A stretch of DNA of 45,000 bases, taken from positions 276,841 through 321,840 of the forward strand of contig CAUYUJ010011470.1 of the NCBI GenBank assembly GCA_963575745.1, read 5' to 3'. A model generated the notes under the pieces. It searched no databases. It saw only the letters and a list, made by a program, of their open reading frames with translations, and had not been told where the DNA came from. The position numbers were made by a program, and so were the translations under genes. Position 1 is the stretch's first letter. Each line of letters begins with the position of its first letter. Source of the stretch: Prorocentrum cordatum (taxonomy: Eukaryota > Sar > Dinophyceae > Prorocentrales > Prorocentraceae). Shown here in pieces: positions 30,433 to 40,842 of the stretch.

Positions 30433-30453
30433 GAGGACGACGACGAGGACGAG

Positions 30454-30492
<39 letters not shown>

Positions 30493-30589
30493 AAAGACGA
30501 CGACGACAAAGACGACAAAGACGACAAAAACGACGACGAAGACGACGACGACGACCACGACGACGACGACGACAACGACCACGACCACA

Positions 30590-30627
<38 letters not shown>

Positions 30628-30668
30628 CACGACGACGACGATGACGACGACGACGAGGACGACGAGCA
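30433..30668. repeat. (GAC)n trinucleotide array
   Basis: About 235 bp of GACGAC with AAA, CAC and GAG interruptions. Confidence 0.95.
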
Positions 30669-31118
30669 CCGAGGGGGGCACGAACGACGACACGACAGGG
30701 GAGAGGACACCTGGGGCACCCGGGGCTGCCAGGGCGGCGAGGCCCGCCGGGCTCCTACGCCCGTGCGCCGGCATCCCCGCCTGCGATGCCTCCAGACTTC
30801 GGTCGGGCGTGTAAAACGACGCCAAGATCGGGACAAAATCGGATCGGGATACTTCGAAATCTCTGAGAATCGGCGTCCGCCTCTGCTTTCCGCTTGCGAT
30901 TCTCTGCATCCGCCTTCTCGTTCCGCCCACCCTTCTCGTTGCGGGCGCACGCCCTGCAAAACCTCTCCCCCGCATTTTTCGAGTCGCACTGGTTCGCCGC
31001 CACTTCCGCCTCCGTCGTCCGAGATTGCCTCCAAAAAAACAAGGGGTCGGCGGTGTGGCGTAAGCCTACAGAATCTCTGAGAATCGGCGGGTTTGGAGGA
31101 TGTGTTGGGCGCCGCGGC
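30669..31118. other. Unique DNA, one duplicated 18-mer
   Basis: AATCTCTGAGAATCGGCG occurs at about 30859 and again at about 31073. No gene seen. Confidence 0.45.
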
Positions 31119-31171
31119 CGCTCCAGAGCGTTCCGGAAGGCTCTGAGAGCGCTCCGGAACGCTCTGGAGCG
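31119..31171. repeat. Perfect 19-bp inverted repeat, 15-nt loop
   Basis: CGCTCCAGAGCGTTCCGGA (31119-31137) pairs exactly with TCCGGAACGCTCTGGAGCG (31153-31171). It is hairpin-capable; there is no T-run to suggest a terminator. Confidence 0.9.
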
Positions 31172-32465
31172 ATTTGTCCCGACCCCAGCCCTGTTTTAGC
31201 GTGTCCCCCTGCAGGCGGACTTGGGACGCCCAAAAACAAAAAACCCAAGAGATATCCAGGAGTAGCCAAGAACAGTCGACGCATCCCCCCCCCACAGACC
31301 ATGTTTGGACGATGCTTGAATCTTCCTCCTGGAGAGGGGAACAGGCACGACCCCAAGTCTGGGCCCTCTACCTCCGAACCTCGGCTCTCGAGCCTCGACC
31401 CTCTCAGCCCCTGCGCAGGGCTCGTCCAGCGCCCGAGCCTGCCCCCCCCCCCTGACGTTGACCCCCGGCTTTTCGAAGGGAGCTCAGAGGACGTCGCCAC
31501 AGCAGGGGCTCGACCACGAGAGACCTTCCACAAGAGAACCAACCCCGAGACCCCAGAACGTCCATGGATTCTTGGGCGTGGGAGCGTCACGCTCTCCCTA
31601 GCAAACCCATCGAAGCCCGAGACACCCAGGGCACCCTGGAGGCGAGCAGGGTGTCTCTTGGCATGGGCCTCCACTGTACGAGCCCAGCCACGTGCACGAA
31701 TACAGCTCCCCAGTCGCGAGGCCAACCTCGTGTTACGAACCTTCGCGCAGTGCGCACTTTCGAGACCAGTGCAGATTCATGTACTACGTCCTTCTTTCGC
31801 TCCTGAGCTTTTCTGGGCCATCACTTGGATCTCTGGCAGCCGTTCTCGGCGGCGAGCCCCATGGGGGAACTGAGACTGGGCAGGCCCTGTCAGAAGGCAG
31901 CGGGGCCTCTCAGAAGCCATTGTGCCATCTGAGAAGTTGTGTCTTCGGGGAAGGCTTAGAAACTTCTCAGCAGGCCCGAGACCTTCCGAGCCTTCTGAGA
32001 AGACCAGCCCAAACTGCATTCCCCCCTCCCAGCGCGCCGCCGAGTCATAACTCGCATCTCCGGCGGCCTTTCGAAACGATCCAGGCAACCCCGGAACGCT
32101 CTCGGCGAGGCGCAGCTGCTGGAGAGCCCCCGAGGCTGGAACACCGCCGAGACCCACCAAAGACGTCCAATAACCTCGGTAGGGGGGGACGAGCGTACGG
32201 GGGGAAACATCGACCTGGAATCGACGATGCATCGCCGATAGATCGGCGATGGGCCCCAGATAGCCAAGCCGCACCTTCCTGGGCGGGGTGGGGCTACCGG
32301 GCTCCTATCCGCGATCAATGGGCGATGCGGGGTCGATGCATCCCCCCCTATGCCTATCCCCCCCTTTCGTTGCCCCTCCCCCCCCTCCCCCGCCAGCCGG
32401 GCGAGCCTCCCCGATCTTCGTGCCCCCCTGAGCCCGCAGGCGGGCGATGGGGGCGCCTCTGGCGG
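31172..32465. other. Long stretch without recognised gene
   Basis: A short GTCCCCCTGCAGGCGGACTTG relative of the 27 kb dispersed repeat occurs at about 31202. Open frames are long on both strands because the DNA is GC-rich, and no domain is visible. Confidence 0.45.
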
Positions 32466-32538
32466 CGCTTGCGGCGGCGAGGACGCCGCCGCCGCCGCCA
32501 CCGCCGCCGAAACCGCCGCCGAGGCCCACGCCGACGCA

Positions 32539-32602
<64 letters not shown>

Positions 32603-32625
32603 ACGACGCTTACGATAACGACTGC
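32466..32625. repeat. (GCC)n/(GAC)n trinucleotide tract
   Basis: GCCGCCGCC with GACGCC phases, then (GAC)n at 32585-32608. Confidence 0.95.
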
Positions 32626-33060
32626 GCCGCCGGCCGACGCGCGGGCGGCGGTCGTCACCAGCCGCCTCCGTCGGCCCATCGCCGTCGTCCTTCTGCCACT
32701 CCTCACTCGAGAGCTCGAGAGCTCGGAGGGCTGTGCGTCATTACACAGCACAGCTGCCCCCGTCCCTCCTCGTCCTCGTCCAGCCTCCGCCTGCCCCTCC
32801 TCCTCCTCACCTCCATCCTCTCCTGCCCCCCCTCCCACGGGGCGCGTGGGCGGGAGGGACTCTGGAGGATAGGACGCGTGAGGAGAAGTGAGGAGAACCA
32901 AGGCAGGGAGGGAGGGAGGAAGTTTCAGGTGGGACCCTGGGCCCTGGTGGGAGCCCATGGGACGTTTCTGGCAGGTCTGAAAAGTTCGGGGGGATGAAGG
33001 ACGAGAAGAAAAGAGGAGGTGGAGGGGAGAAGGAGGAGGAAGCAAAGGGGGATGATCAGG
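32626..33060. other. Unique/low-complexity DNA, no gene
   Basis: GGAGGAAG and CTCCTC pieces. Nothing recognised. Confidence 0.4.
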
Positions 33061-33163
33061 GAGGAGGAGGGGGAGGAGGGGAAGGGGGAGAGGGGGAGGG
33101 GGAGGGGGAGGAGGAGGAGGAGGAGGAGGAGGAGGAGGAGGAGGAGGAGGAGGAGGAGGACCA
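33061..33163. repeat. (GGA)n tract
   Basis: GGAGGGGGAGG passing into pure (GGA)n at 33109-33160. Confidence 0.95.
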
Positions 33164-33384
33164 CTGACAAAGTCTTCTGGTGTACGAGCGGGCGGACCGC
33201 CATTAGGCAGTCCTGCGCGGCTGCAGGATCCGTAGATGGGGGAACACGCTTGGGGAGAACTCTAAGCTCGTAGCCTGCACATGGGGGGTGATGGCGAGAA
33301 AATCCCCTGCCTGTCAGTACCTCGACGGTCCAAGGTCCGGGTGCGGCGTGAGTGGGCAACGGCCCATCTTCGGTCGGTGAGGGG

Positions 33385-33497
33385 AGGTGATCGTCGTCGC
33401 GCAGGTATGACAGCAAGGCCCCCCTGTCATTAGGTCCGGCATGTCCCCCTGCAGGCGGAAATTGGACACGAAGAAGTAAGACTAGTCAAAAAATGCT

Positions 33498-33551
<54 letters not shown>

Positions 33552-33555
33552 CAAG
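33385..33555 (+). repeat. GGTCCGGCATGTCC dispersed repeat with (TA)n tail, copy 2
   Basis: TGATCGTCGTCGCGCAGGTA (33389) and GGTCCGGCATGTCCCCCTGC (33431) are followed by GGCGGAAATTGG and (TA)n at 33501-33551. The first half recurs at 34593, the second half at 27038. Confidence 0.75.
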
Positions 33556-33739
33556 ACTGCAGTGGCGCTTCGCGCCATGCACCTTGGTCCTTGAAGTTTG
33601 GTATGAAGGCAGAATGGCAGGAAGGTCAAGCCGACAATTTAGCGAAAATTCCTGGTTGCCTTTTCCGGCATCGCCGCTATGATGATGTTCTTCGTTATCC
33701 TCCCTCCATGCTAATTGTTCCTTATTTTCGCCATGCCCT

Positions 33740-34345
33740 GCGCATTCTCCCCATCCTCCTCAGCTCTTTTTTGCGGAGGCTCCTCCTTGGAGAGCCTCTA
33801 GGGGCCTCACAAAAATTGTTTCGGGCTTTCATAAGGCTTTCTGGAGGCCTCCTGTGCGTATTCTGGGGGCCTCTGGGGCTTCCTCGGGCCACCCTGCCTC
33901 CAACCGCCGACTCCCTGAACGACCGAATCTCGATTTGGAATTCCTCGGAGGGTGTCTTTAGGCCATCTTGGGCCGCCATGGGGCTCTCTGAGGGCCATCT
34001 TGGACCCGTGTTGTGCCGTTTTGGGGCTCTCTTGGACTGCCTGGAAGCCCTTTCGGATGGTTGTGGGGCGATTTGGGAGCCTCCCAGGCGGCTTCGGACG
34101 CCCAGAAGACCGCCGTATTGGAGCGTCGGGGAGCCGAAAAGAGGAGAACCCCCAAATCCACCAAAAACCAACAGAAATTAATGATTTTTGCCTCGGGGTG
34201 CCTTCTTGGGAGTGCTCTTGGAGGCCTCTTTGGGGCCGTCCTGGAGGCCTCTTGGGCCATGTTGAGGTCACGTCGGTCACTCTTGGAGCGCTTTTGTGCT
34301 GTCTTGGGGGGGTCTCTGCGACGTCTCCGGTGACCCTCCTGATCG
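33740..34345 (+). repeat. Degenerate GGGCCTCTTGGGGC array
   Basis: Variants of GGGGGCCTCTGGGGC, GGGCCATCTTGGACC and GGGGCTCTCTTGGAC recur every ~25-35 bp. The 36.29-36.88 kb array is the same family reverse-complemented. Confidence 0.7.
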
Positions 34346-34489
34346 CCCTAAGTGTGCTGGGAAGGCGTGGCAAAACGCCTTGCGAGGCCCGGAGGCCGCT
34401 TCGAGGCCCGTCCGGAGGGCCCCAAAGCCCCAGGTCCCGGGAGTCCGGTTTTGGGGGGGGGGGACGGGGTTTCCCCCCGCCCAGGCTTA

Positions 34490-34642
34490 TAAAAATGTAG
34501 GAAGAGGAATATATAAGCATAAATACACGAATGTAAATACAGAACAGAGGCACACGCCCGACCTAACCCTGTCACTGTGGGTGAGGAGAGTTGATCGTCC
34601 TCGCGCAGACATGATAGTCCTCCCTGTCACTGCCAGCAGCTT
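34490..34642 (-). repeat. Dispersed repeat, inverted copy 3
   Basis: An AT-rich stretch (AATATATAAGCATAAATACA) is followed by CGCCCGACCTAACCCTGTCA, the reverse complement of the 27.03 kb copy, and by TGATCGTCCTCGCGCAGACA, matching 33.39 kb. Confidence 0.65.
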
Positions 34643-34784
34643 TGCTCTGGCAGCTCTGCTCTGGCAGGCCCACGCCTGGTCGAGGTCAGCCGGGGACGGG
34701 TGCTCGAGGCTTCGGATCCGACGGCAGGCCGGGGTGCTGCCGAAGAGGCGAGCCCACGCTCAGGCGGACGCGCTTGGAACAGCA

Positions 34785-34848
34785 CTCCTCCTCCTCCTCC
34801 TCCTCCTCCTCCTCCTCCTCCTCCTCCTCCTCCTCCTCCTCCTCCTCC
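34785..34848. repeat. (CTC)n tract
   Basis: About 64 bp of uninterrupted CTCCTC. Confidence 0.95.
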
Positions 34849-34939
34849 CAGCTACAATCGACCCGTATCGGAAGGGAGGATGCGCGGGAAGGATACAAGG
34901 GCCTTGGATGCCCATGTGAACGTTCGTTTCGAACGAGGC

Positions 34940-35010
34940 TGGCCAGCGAAAGTCGCTAAGGATGGGCCGAAGGGGCAAGGATGCAAAGGTACCCTTGGGA
35001 AGATTGCCCA
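34940..35010. repeat. GCTAAGGATGG...CCTTGG dispersed motif, copy 1
   Basis: GTCGCTAAGGATGGGCCGAA, then GGGGCAAGGATGCAAAGGTA and CCCTTGG. A close relative lies at 41.42 kb just before the A-rich tail. Confidence 0.65.
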
Positions 35011-35475
35011 TCCTTGCTATGTGGGTTGACTGTTCCAGACCGAAGATTACGGAATGGCTTGTAAGCCCGTCTGTCCGCCAACCGGCCCGTGACAGTGGCG
35101 TGCGCCAGTGCATCCCTGGCGCACGCGGTGCTGCCGCAAAGCCTGCTAGAACGGGGAGCGCCGCATTTGTCCCTCGGGCCCGTAGGGAGAAAGAAGAGAA
35201 GGATGCTGGCAACAACAAGGCGGCGGATGACGAGGATGACAGCGGGGATGACGGGGAGGGCAGCGAGGGAAGGAGGACAACGAGGAGGAAGACAAGCACG
35301 GGGACGAAGAGGAAGAAATGTAGGAGTTCGAGTAAGTTGAAGAACGGAGCGGAGGAGGAGGGTGACGACAACGACGAAGGAGGACGGCAAGGAGCTCGAG
35401 GAAAAGGGCGTCGAAGAATGAGGTGTCCTCGTGACATATATATATATATACATATTAAGGCTACCCTGAGGGCTA
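35011..35475. other. Acidic/basic low-complexity region, possibly exonic, not called
   Basis: A plus-strand frame gives a charged segment rich in Asp, Glu, Lys and Arg (EEKDAGNNKAADDEDD and similar), followed by TATATATATA at 35438-35453. It resembles a disordered protein tail, but GA-rich DNA gives such peptides by chance. Confidence 0.25.
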
Positions 35476-35815
35476 CTGCGCAAGACTTTTCGAGTCTGCG
35501 CACGCTTCCCGTAATCCGCCAGGAAGGAATAACGGAGCGATCCCGAGCCGTTCCCCCGCTGCATCCCCCAAGTTGAGAAAGACAGGTGGTTCCGTCCTGG
35601 TCGCTACCAACGTCCATCGCGCGACTCTTCGAGTCTCAGCGCGCTTCCTGTCATCCGACGGGCGCGAATTCGGGAGCAATCCGGGGCCTTTTCCCCCGCT
35701 GGATCCCCTATCGAGAAAGGTGTGTTTCACCGTCACGTGTCGCTAGCAACGTCCATGGCGCGACCCTTCGACTCTGAGCGCGCTTCCCGTCATCCGCCAA
35801 CGCTTGATAAGTTGC
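35476..35815. repeat. 139-bp tandem repeat, ~2.4 copies
   Basis: The CGAGTCT/CGACTCT anchor occurs at 35491, 35630 and 35769, exactly 139 bp apart. Each is followed by GCGCRCGCTTCCYGTMATCCG, and the units share CCCCGCTG-ATCCCC and CAACGTCCAT. A weaker fourth echo (GGCGCTTCCCGTCATCCGCC) lies at about 35945. Confidence 0.9.
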
Positions 35816-36289
35816 GATCCCGAAAAGTATGTATGTCAATACTTTGCTTAGGAAGTTACATGTTCGGCCAGAACGCCCGGCTCGCTTTTCCGTCCTCGAA
35901 GACGCTGCCCGTCACCGAACCAAATGCATCCGGTCGCCGCCGGGGGCGCTTCCCGTCATCCGCCACCGTGCCTCCTGGCACGTTGAGGCGTGGAAAAATG
36001 CCAAGTACCGTCTGGCAGGATTTCTGTATCCACTGGTCGGAAGATGTAGGTGGAAACATGAAGGAAGGCGTTGGAAATAGATTGGGTTTCCGCCCGCCTC
36101 CTGCAGAGGAAGGAAGAGGGAAAACCACTCGACTCTTGAAGTAGGAAGGCGCTGTAAGTAGATTGGAATCTGGGAATCCAAAAATACCTACTTCCAACGA
36201 CCGATGGGTGGTCTTCTGAGGAATCCCCGCCCCCCCCCATCGTCACAGAGTGGGGCAGGATCCTGGGCGGCCATGGCGCTTCCATGGGG
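35816..36289. other. Unique DNA, nothing recognised
   Basis: TAGATTGG appears twice (about 36079 and 36160) in a short diverged duplication. No gene. Confidence 0.4.
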
Positions 36290-36880
36290 CCTCCAAAATC
36301 TTCCGAGACGGCCCAGGAAAGCCATCCAGGCGGCCAAGCTGGTCCAAGAGGCCTCCATGACGACCTCAGAGGGCCCAAGATGGCCTCGAGATGGCCCAAG
36401 AAGCCTCCAAGACGGCCCATGAGGGCTCCAATAGAGGCTCCAACAAAGCTCGAAAAGGTCAAAATCATTGACTTCCTTTGACGGATGTTCGCATTCTCGC
36501 CGTTTCCAGCTTTCGCTGGCTCAAGACAGCCCTAGAATCCTCCAGAATGGTCTCAAGACGGCCCAAGAGGGCGCCAAGACGCCCCTAGACGACCCAAGAG
36601 GGTGCCGAGATGGCCCAAGAGCAGCCCAAGAGAGCCACAAGTTGGTCCAAGAAGTCCCTCAGACGGCCCTCAAGGTCACTGAAAGTGCCCCAAGACGAAC
36701 CAGAAAACCAAATATCGACTCTGAAATCGCTCATACGGCCCAAGAGCGCCCTCAGATGGCCCAAGGAGCCCCCAGGAGCCCCGAGGCGCCCCCAAGGCTG
36801 CCAAGAGGCCGCAACGGGCCCCCAAGAACCCCTTCAAGGGGCCCCCAGAACCTTCAAGAGACCCGAAGTGTCACACGTGA
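36290..36880 (-). repeat. Degenerate GGCCCAAGAGG array
   Basis: GATGGCCCAAGAAGCCTCCA, GACGGCCCAAGAGGGC and GGCCCAAGGAGCCCCC recur every ~25-35 bp. It is the reverse complement of the 33.74-34.35 kb family. Confidence 0.7.
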
Positions 36881-37300
36881 CGGCCTCCCCTGCACCCTGA
36901 AATGGTCGCCACCCAACATGCTGGACTGGCACGGTGGCGGGACTTGCCACGGGCAGCTGGATACACGGCAAGATTTCAAAACAAACTTATCTTAAGATGT
37001 CGTCACAATGCGTCTCAGATCTCCCCCTTCATGATCGGCAAAGAGCACTTCACTCGTGCGAAGCACTTCTTGTGCCGCATGCCCGCACCTCAATGCCATG
37101 GACTGCTGGAGCATAAATAAGCGATCCGAGGTCATGGAAGATGGATACCCAGACCCCCGACGTCGTGACTTTCTTTGTGACGTGGCCCCAAGGAGCCAGA
37201 CCGAGGCCATGCACTTGACCTAAGCACACACACCCCTCCTCGTAGTCTTACACCCCCGCTGGGGGACAGGAGGGAAGGGAAGGGGAGGGGAGGGAGGAGG
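36881..37300. other. Unique DNA, no recognised gene
   Basis: Nothing identified. It could hold a 3' exon or UTR of the transposase gene, but I cannot show that. Confidence 0.35.
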
Positions 37301-37320
37301 AGAAGGAAAAGGGGAGAACT

Positions 37321-37354
<34 letters not shown>

Positions 37355-37761
37355 GAGGAGGAGGAGGAGGAGGAGGAGGAGGAGGAGGAGGAGGTGGAGG
37401 AGGAGGAGGAGAAGGAGGAGGAGGAGAAGGAGCAGAAGGAGAAGGAGGAGGAGGCGCAAAAGGAGGAGTGAAAGGAGGAGGAGGAGGAGCAAGAGCAGGA
37501 GGAGGAGGAGAAGGGAGGAGAACGAGGAGTGCGAGGAGGGCGAGAAGGGCGAGGAGGGCGAGGAGGGCAAGGAAAACAAGAAGGGCGAGGAGGATGAGAA
37601 GGAGGCTGAAGAGGAGGAAGAAGAGGAGCAAGACAAGGCAGGAAGAGGAATTGGGGGGAGGAGGACGAGGGGGATGACGATGACAAAGACGAGGACGAGG
37701 ACAAGGACGAGGACAACAACAACAACAACGATAACAACAATGACAACAACAACAAAAGCAA

Positions 37762-37823
<62 letters not shown>

Positions 37824-37840
37824 AGGCAAAACAACCTGCT
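37301..37840. repeat. (GGA)n, GAC and (CAA)n microsatellites
   Basis: (GGA)n at 37329-37460, GAGGGCGAGGA repeats to 37600, GACGAGGAC to 37715, then (CAA)n at 37716-37825. Confidence 0.95.
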
Positions 37841-37958
37841 GGTGTACCCGGAGCCGGTCCACCAGTTCGCTGTTTTGCTCCATGTAGCGAAACAACCCAC
37901 TGGTGTACCAGGACCCCCCCCCCCCCCCCCCCCCGCAACGCAACGCAACGCAACGGGC
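37841..37958 (-). repeat. GGTGTACC duplicates, poly-C and (CAACG)n module
   Basis: CTGGTGTACCMGG occurs at 37840 and 37900, each associated with GCRAAACAACC. Poly-C at 37913-37934 is followed by (GCAAC)4 at 37935-37954. The inverted equivalent lies at 43.42-43.56 kb. Confidence 0.8.
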
Positions 37959-37961
37959 GGG

Positions 37962-40745
37962 CGCGTCCAGTTCCGCTGGCGCAGCGGGCGGGTCCAGCTG
38001 CATGGGCGCCGGGCAGGCGGCCATTGGCGCGGGGAGGTCCAGCTGCGTGACGGGATCCTGCTGCGTGGGCGGCGCCTCCATCCGCGCCAGAGCGTCCGCC
38101 TCCATGGCCTTCCGCTTCCGGGTCTGCCAGCGGATGCTCATGGCGGCCGCAAGGCGGCTCACGTCTGGAACGTACTCCTTGTCCTTGCGCCGCTGGTCCT
38201 CGAACGCCGCCGCCGCCTGGCAGAAAGCCCCCCACCTGTCGTAGGTGCTCATCATGACCTTCCATTGTGCCGTCCTGATGTAGTGGCGCATATGCGCTCG
38301 CCCTGCATCCGTCTTGGCCGTCACTGCGCCGCGACTAGGGATCTCCTCCTTGAGGGTCCTCCATGTGGGGTCGATCAAGTTCGTGCTTGCCACTGCCGGG
38401 CGCTTCCAGCCCGTCGCGACGTTCCCGATAACTTCCACGGACCGGGAAAACTCGGGCACCGGCTTCCTAGAGTGATTCACGGCGTGCGCGTCCACGATGC
38501 CCACGGGGAGCGGGCGCTTCATGTACGCCCTGGCGGAGTCTGTCATCTGGACCATGTTGCTCCTCTCGTTGAACACGTCCTTGCACGCGCGGGCCCAGAA
38601 CTCGTCCGTGAGCGGCGGCAGCCGCCCCTCCCCGCGGCTTTCCGTGATGCCGACCTCGCGCAGCCAGAGCTTCTCTGGGGCCCCCCTCTGGTAGATGCCG
38701 AGCCACACCCAGAACTTGTACACTTTCTCCTCGCCCTCCATCTGGCTCCAGGAGAAGAAGCACGACTCGTCGGCCTCGAAATCGCTGGTCTCGCCGCCGG
38801 GGAGCTGCCCGAAGATGATGGTCTGTTGGCGGCGTTCGGCGTCCGCCGCCATGATGGCGCGGGCCTTCTTGTAGAAGGCTCCGACCACCTGCTCCGATAG
38901 CCCCAGCTGCTTGCAAGTAGCCGTGACGGGCATGTCTTCCACGCAGTTCCAGAACGCAACGACTTGGTCCGTGAGGCTGGTGGACCCCCCTCCCACGCGG
39001 TGGAATATCAACGACCCTGACGCCACGCTGTACCTCGTCATGCACTGCTTGCAACGATCCGCCGCCGCGACTGCAGCGGCACGCGTGTATCGAGCCCTTT
39101 CGCTCCTCGAGAGGCAAGAAGTAAGCCACCCGAGACTTAGTATGGTAGATGCTGTCAGGATTCGGAAAAAAACCATGCGTTTTTCGGCCTTGGCAGGAGG
39201 AGGGAGGATGGAGGAGGAGGAGGAGAAGAGGGAAAGAGGAGGATGAGGAAGGTGGATGAGGGAAGGGGACGAGGAGGAGGAGGAGGAGGAGATGTGAAGG
39301 AGGCGTGATGAGTCGTTCTGAAAGGCGGATGTAGAGGAGGACAAGGACGAGCATGATGGAGCTTGATGAAGGAGGATGTCCGAATCTCATCGCTCTGCGC
39401 GGCAGCGGCACTGGATACCGCACTGTGTGCACCGTCACGTCGCTGGCGCCCGCGTTCTTCCTGGCGCGCAGGCTCCCGAGGACGCACTGGGTGGTGCTCC
39501 GTTCCCATGCCGAGCCCTTCCCCTCCCCCCGCGCGAACAGCCGCGCCCCTCGCCGCAGCGCGCGGGAGAGAGAAGAGAAGGGCGAGGGTCCAGGAGGAGG
39601 AGGAGGAGGAGGAGGAGGAGGAGGAGGAGGAGGAGGAGGAGGAGGGGGAGGAGGAGGAGGAGGAGGAGGAGGAGGGGGAGAGGAGTACGAGGACGACGAC
39701 GACAAGGAAGGCCACGGAGGCCGCGAGGGGGGGGGGAAGGGCGGCATGGGAACCCAGCAGAAGGACCTCGTTCTTCTCGTCTCTCGCGATGCATCCCGGC
39801 ATAGCGCACGGCGCCCCCTGCATCTGGGGCAGGAGGCCGTCCTCGATGCAGGCCATCGTGAAATCTCTGGGGTTCATGCGGAGCAGCGCCTTGACGGTGC
39901 GCGCGGGCTGCGCCATGCTGCGCTGCGCGGGGCGCCCCTCGTAGGCAACGCTGCGCTGTTTCAGGCTGACGTACTTCAAGTGTGTCACGATCTTGCCCTT
40001 CTTCCCAGCGTGCTCTCGCGCCCTGGCCACCAACTCCCTCTCGCGGGCCTGCAACCTGACAGCCTCTGGGCGCGCCGTGCACGTCGTAGTGCGGTGGTCG
40101 ACGCTGCCACAGGCCCAGCAATGCTGCAATTTCCTCTTACCCTGGGACCCACGTCCCTGCCGCGGCTTCTTGCCTTTCCTGTTGCGCAAAGCAGGAAGCG
40201 CAGGCGGCGGCGGCGGCGGGGAGGCCTCCACGACGGCCAGGGTGGCGCGCGCCTCGGCCTCCTGGAGGGCGTGGAGGTGCGCGATCTCACGGTGCACCTG
40301 GGGCGGGGGCAACCCCTCCGCCGCTGCTTGCTCGGCGGCCGCTCTCCTCTCGTCCGCTCTCTGCAGCACCTTCTGAGCGGCAGGGCCTCGCATGGCGAGC
40401 GCGAGGTCAGTGGCGGGCCCCAGGACGCCGGCCTCTTCCATAGCTTGTTTCAGCGTGGGCCTGGCATCCAAGAGGCCTTTCGTGTTCGCGATGTAGGCCA
40501 GGTAGTCCGGATGGTCCGTCCAAACAGTCTGGAGGGTCTTGCGCCCGTGCTTGCCGAAACCCAAGACGTAGTCGAACCCCCGGCCCTGGCCCACCTGAGC
40601 GCTGGCGGGCTCTGGGTCGCTGGCGCCCTCGGCGCCCTCGATCCCGGCTGAGCCTGACGCCGCAGGCGCGGCAGCTGCGGCGCGGGCCTCCCGAGACGCC
40701 TTCCTGACGGGAACACAAGAGGTGACGACGCCGATGCCGACGCCG

Positions 40746-40781
<36 letters not shown>

Positions 40782-40792
40782 GCGCCGAAGGT

Positions 40793-40842
<50 letters not shown>

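Noticed and set aside
34962-35576. Acidic/basic protein of about 200 residues
   Set aside because: Composition follows GA-rich DNA; no start, domain or homologue could be argued.
37248-37950. Continuation of the transposase frame into Cys/Ser/Pro-rich sequence
   Set aside because: The frame stays open only because it runs through poly-G, CAA and GGA repeats; the true 3' end is probably before or near 37962, possibly by splicing.
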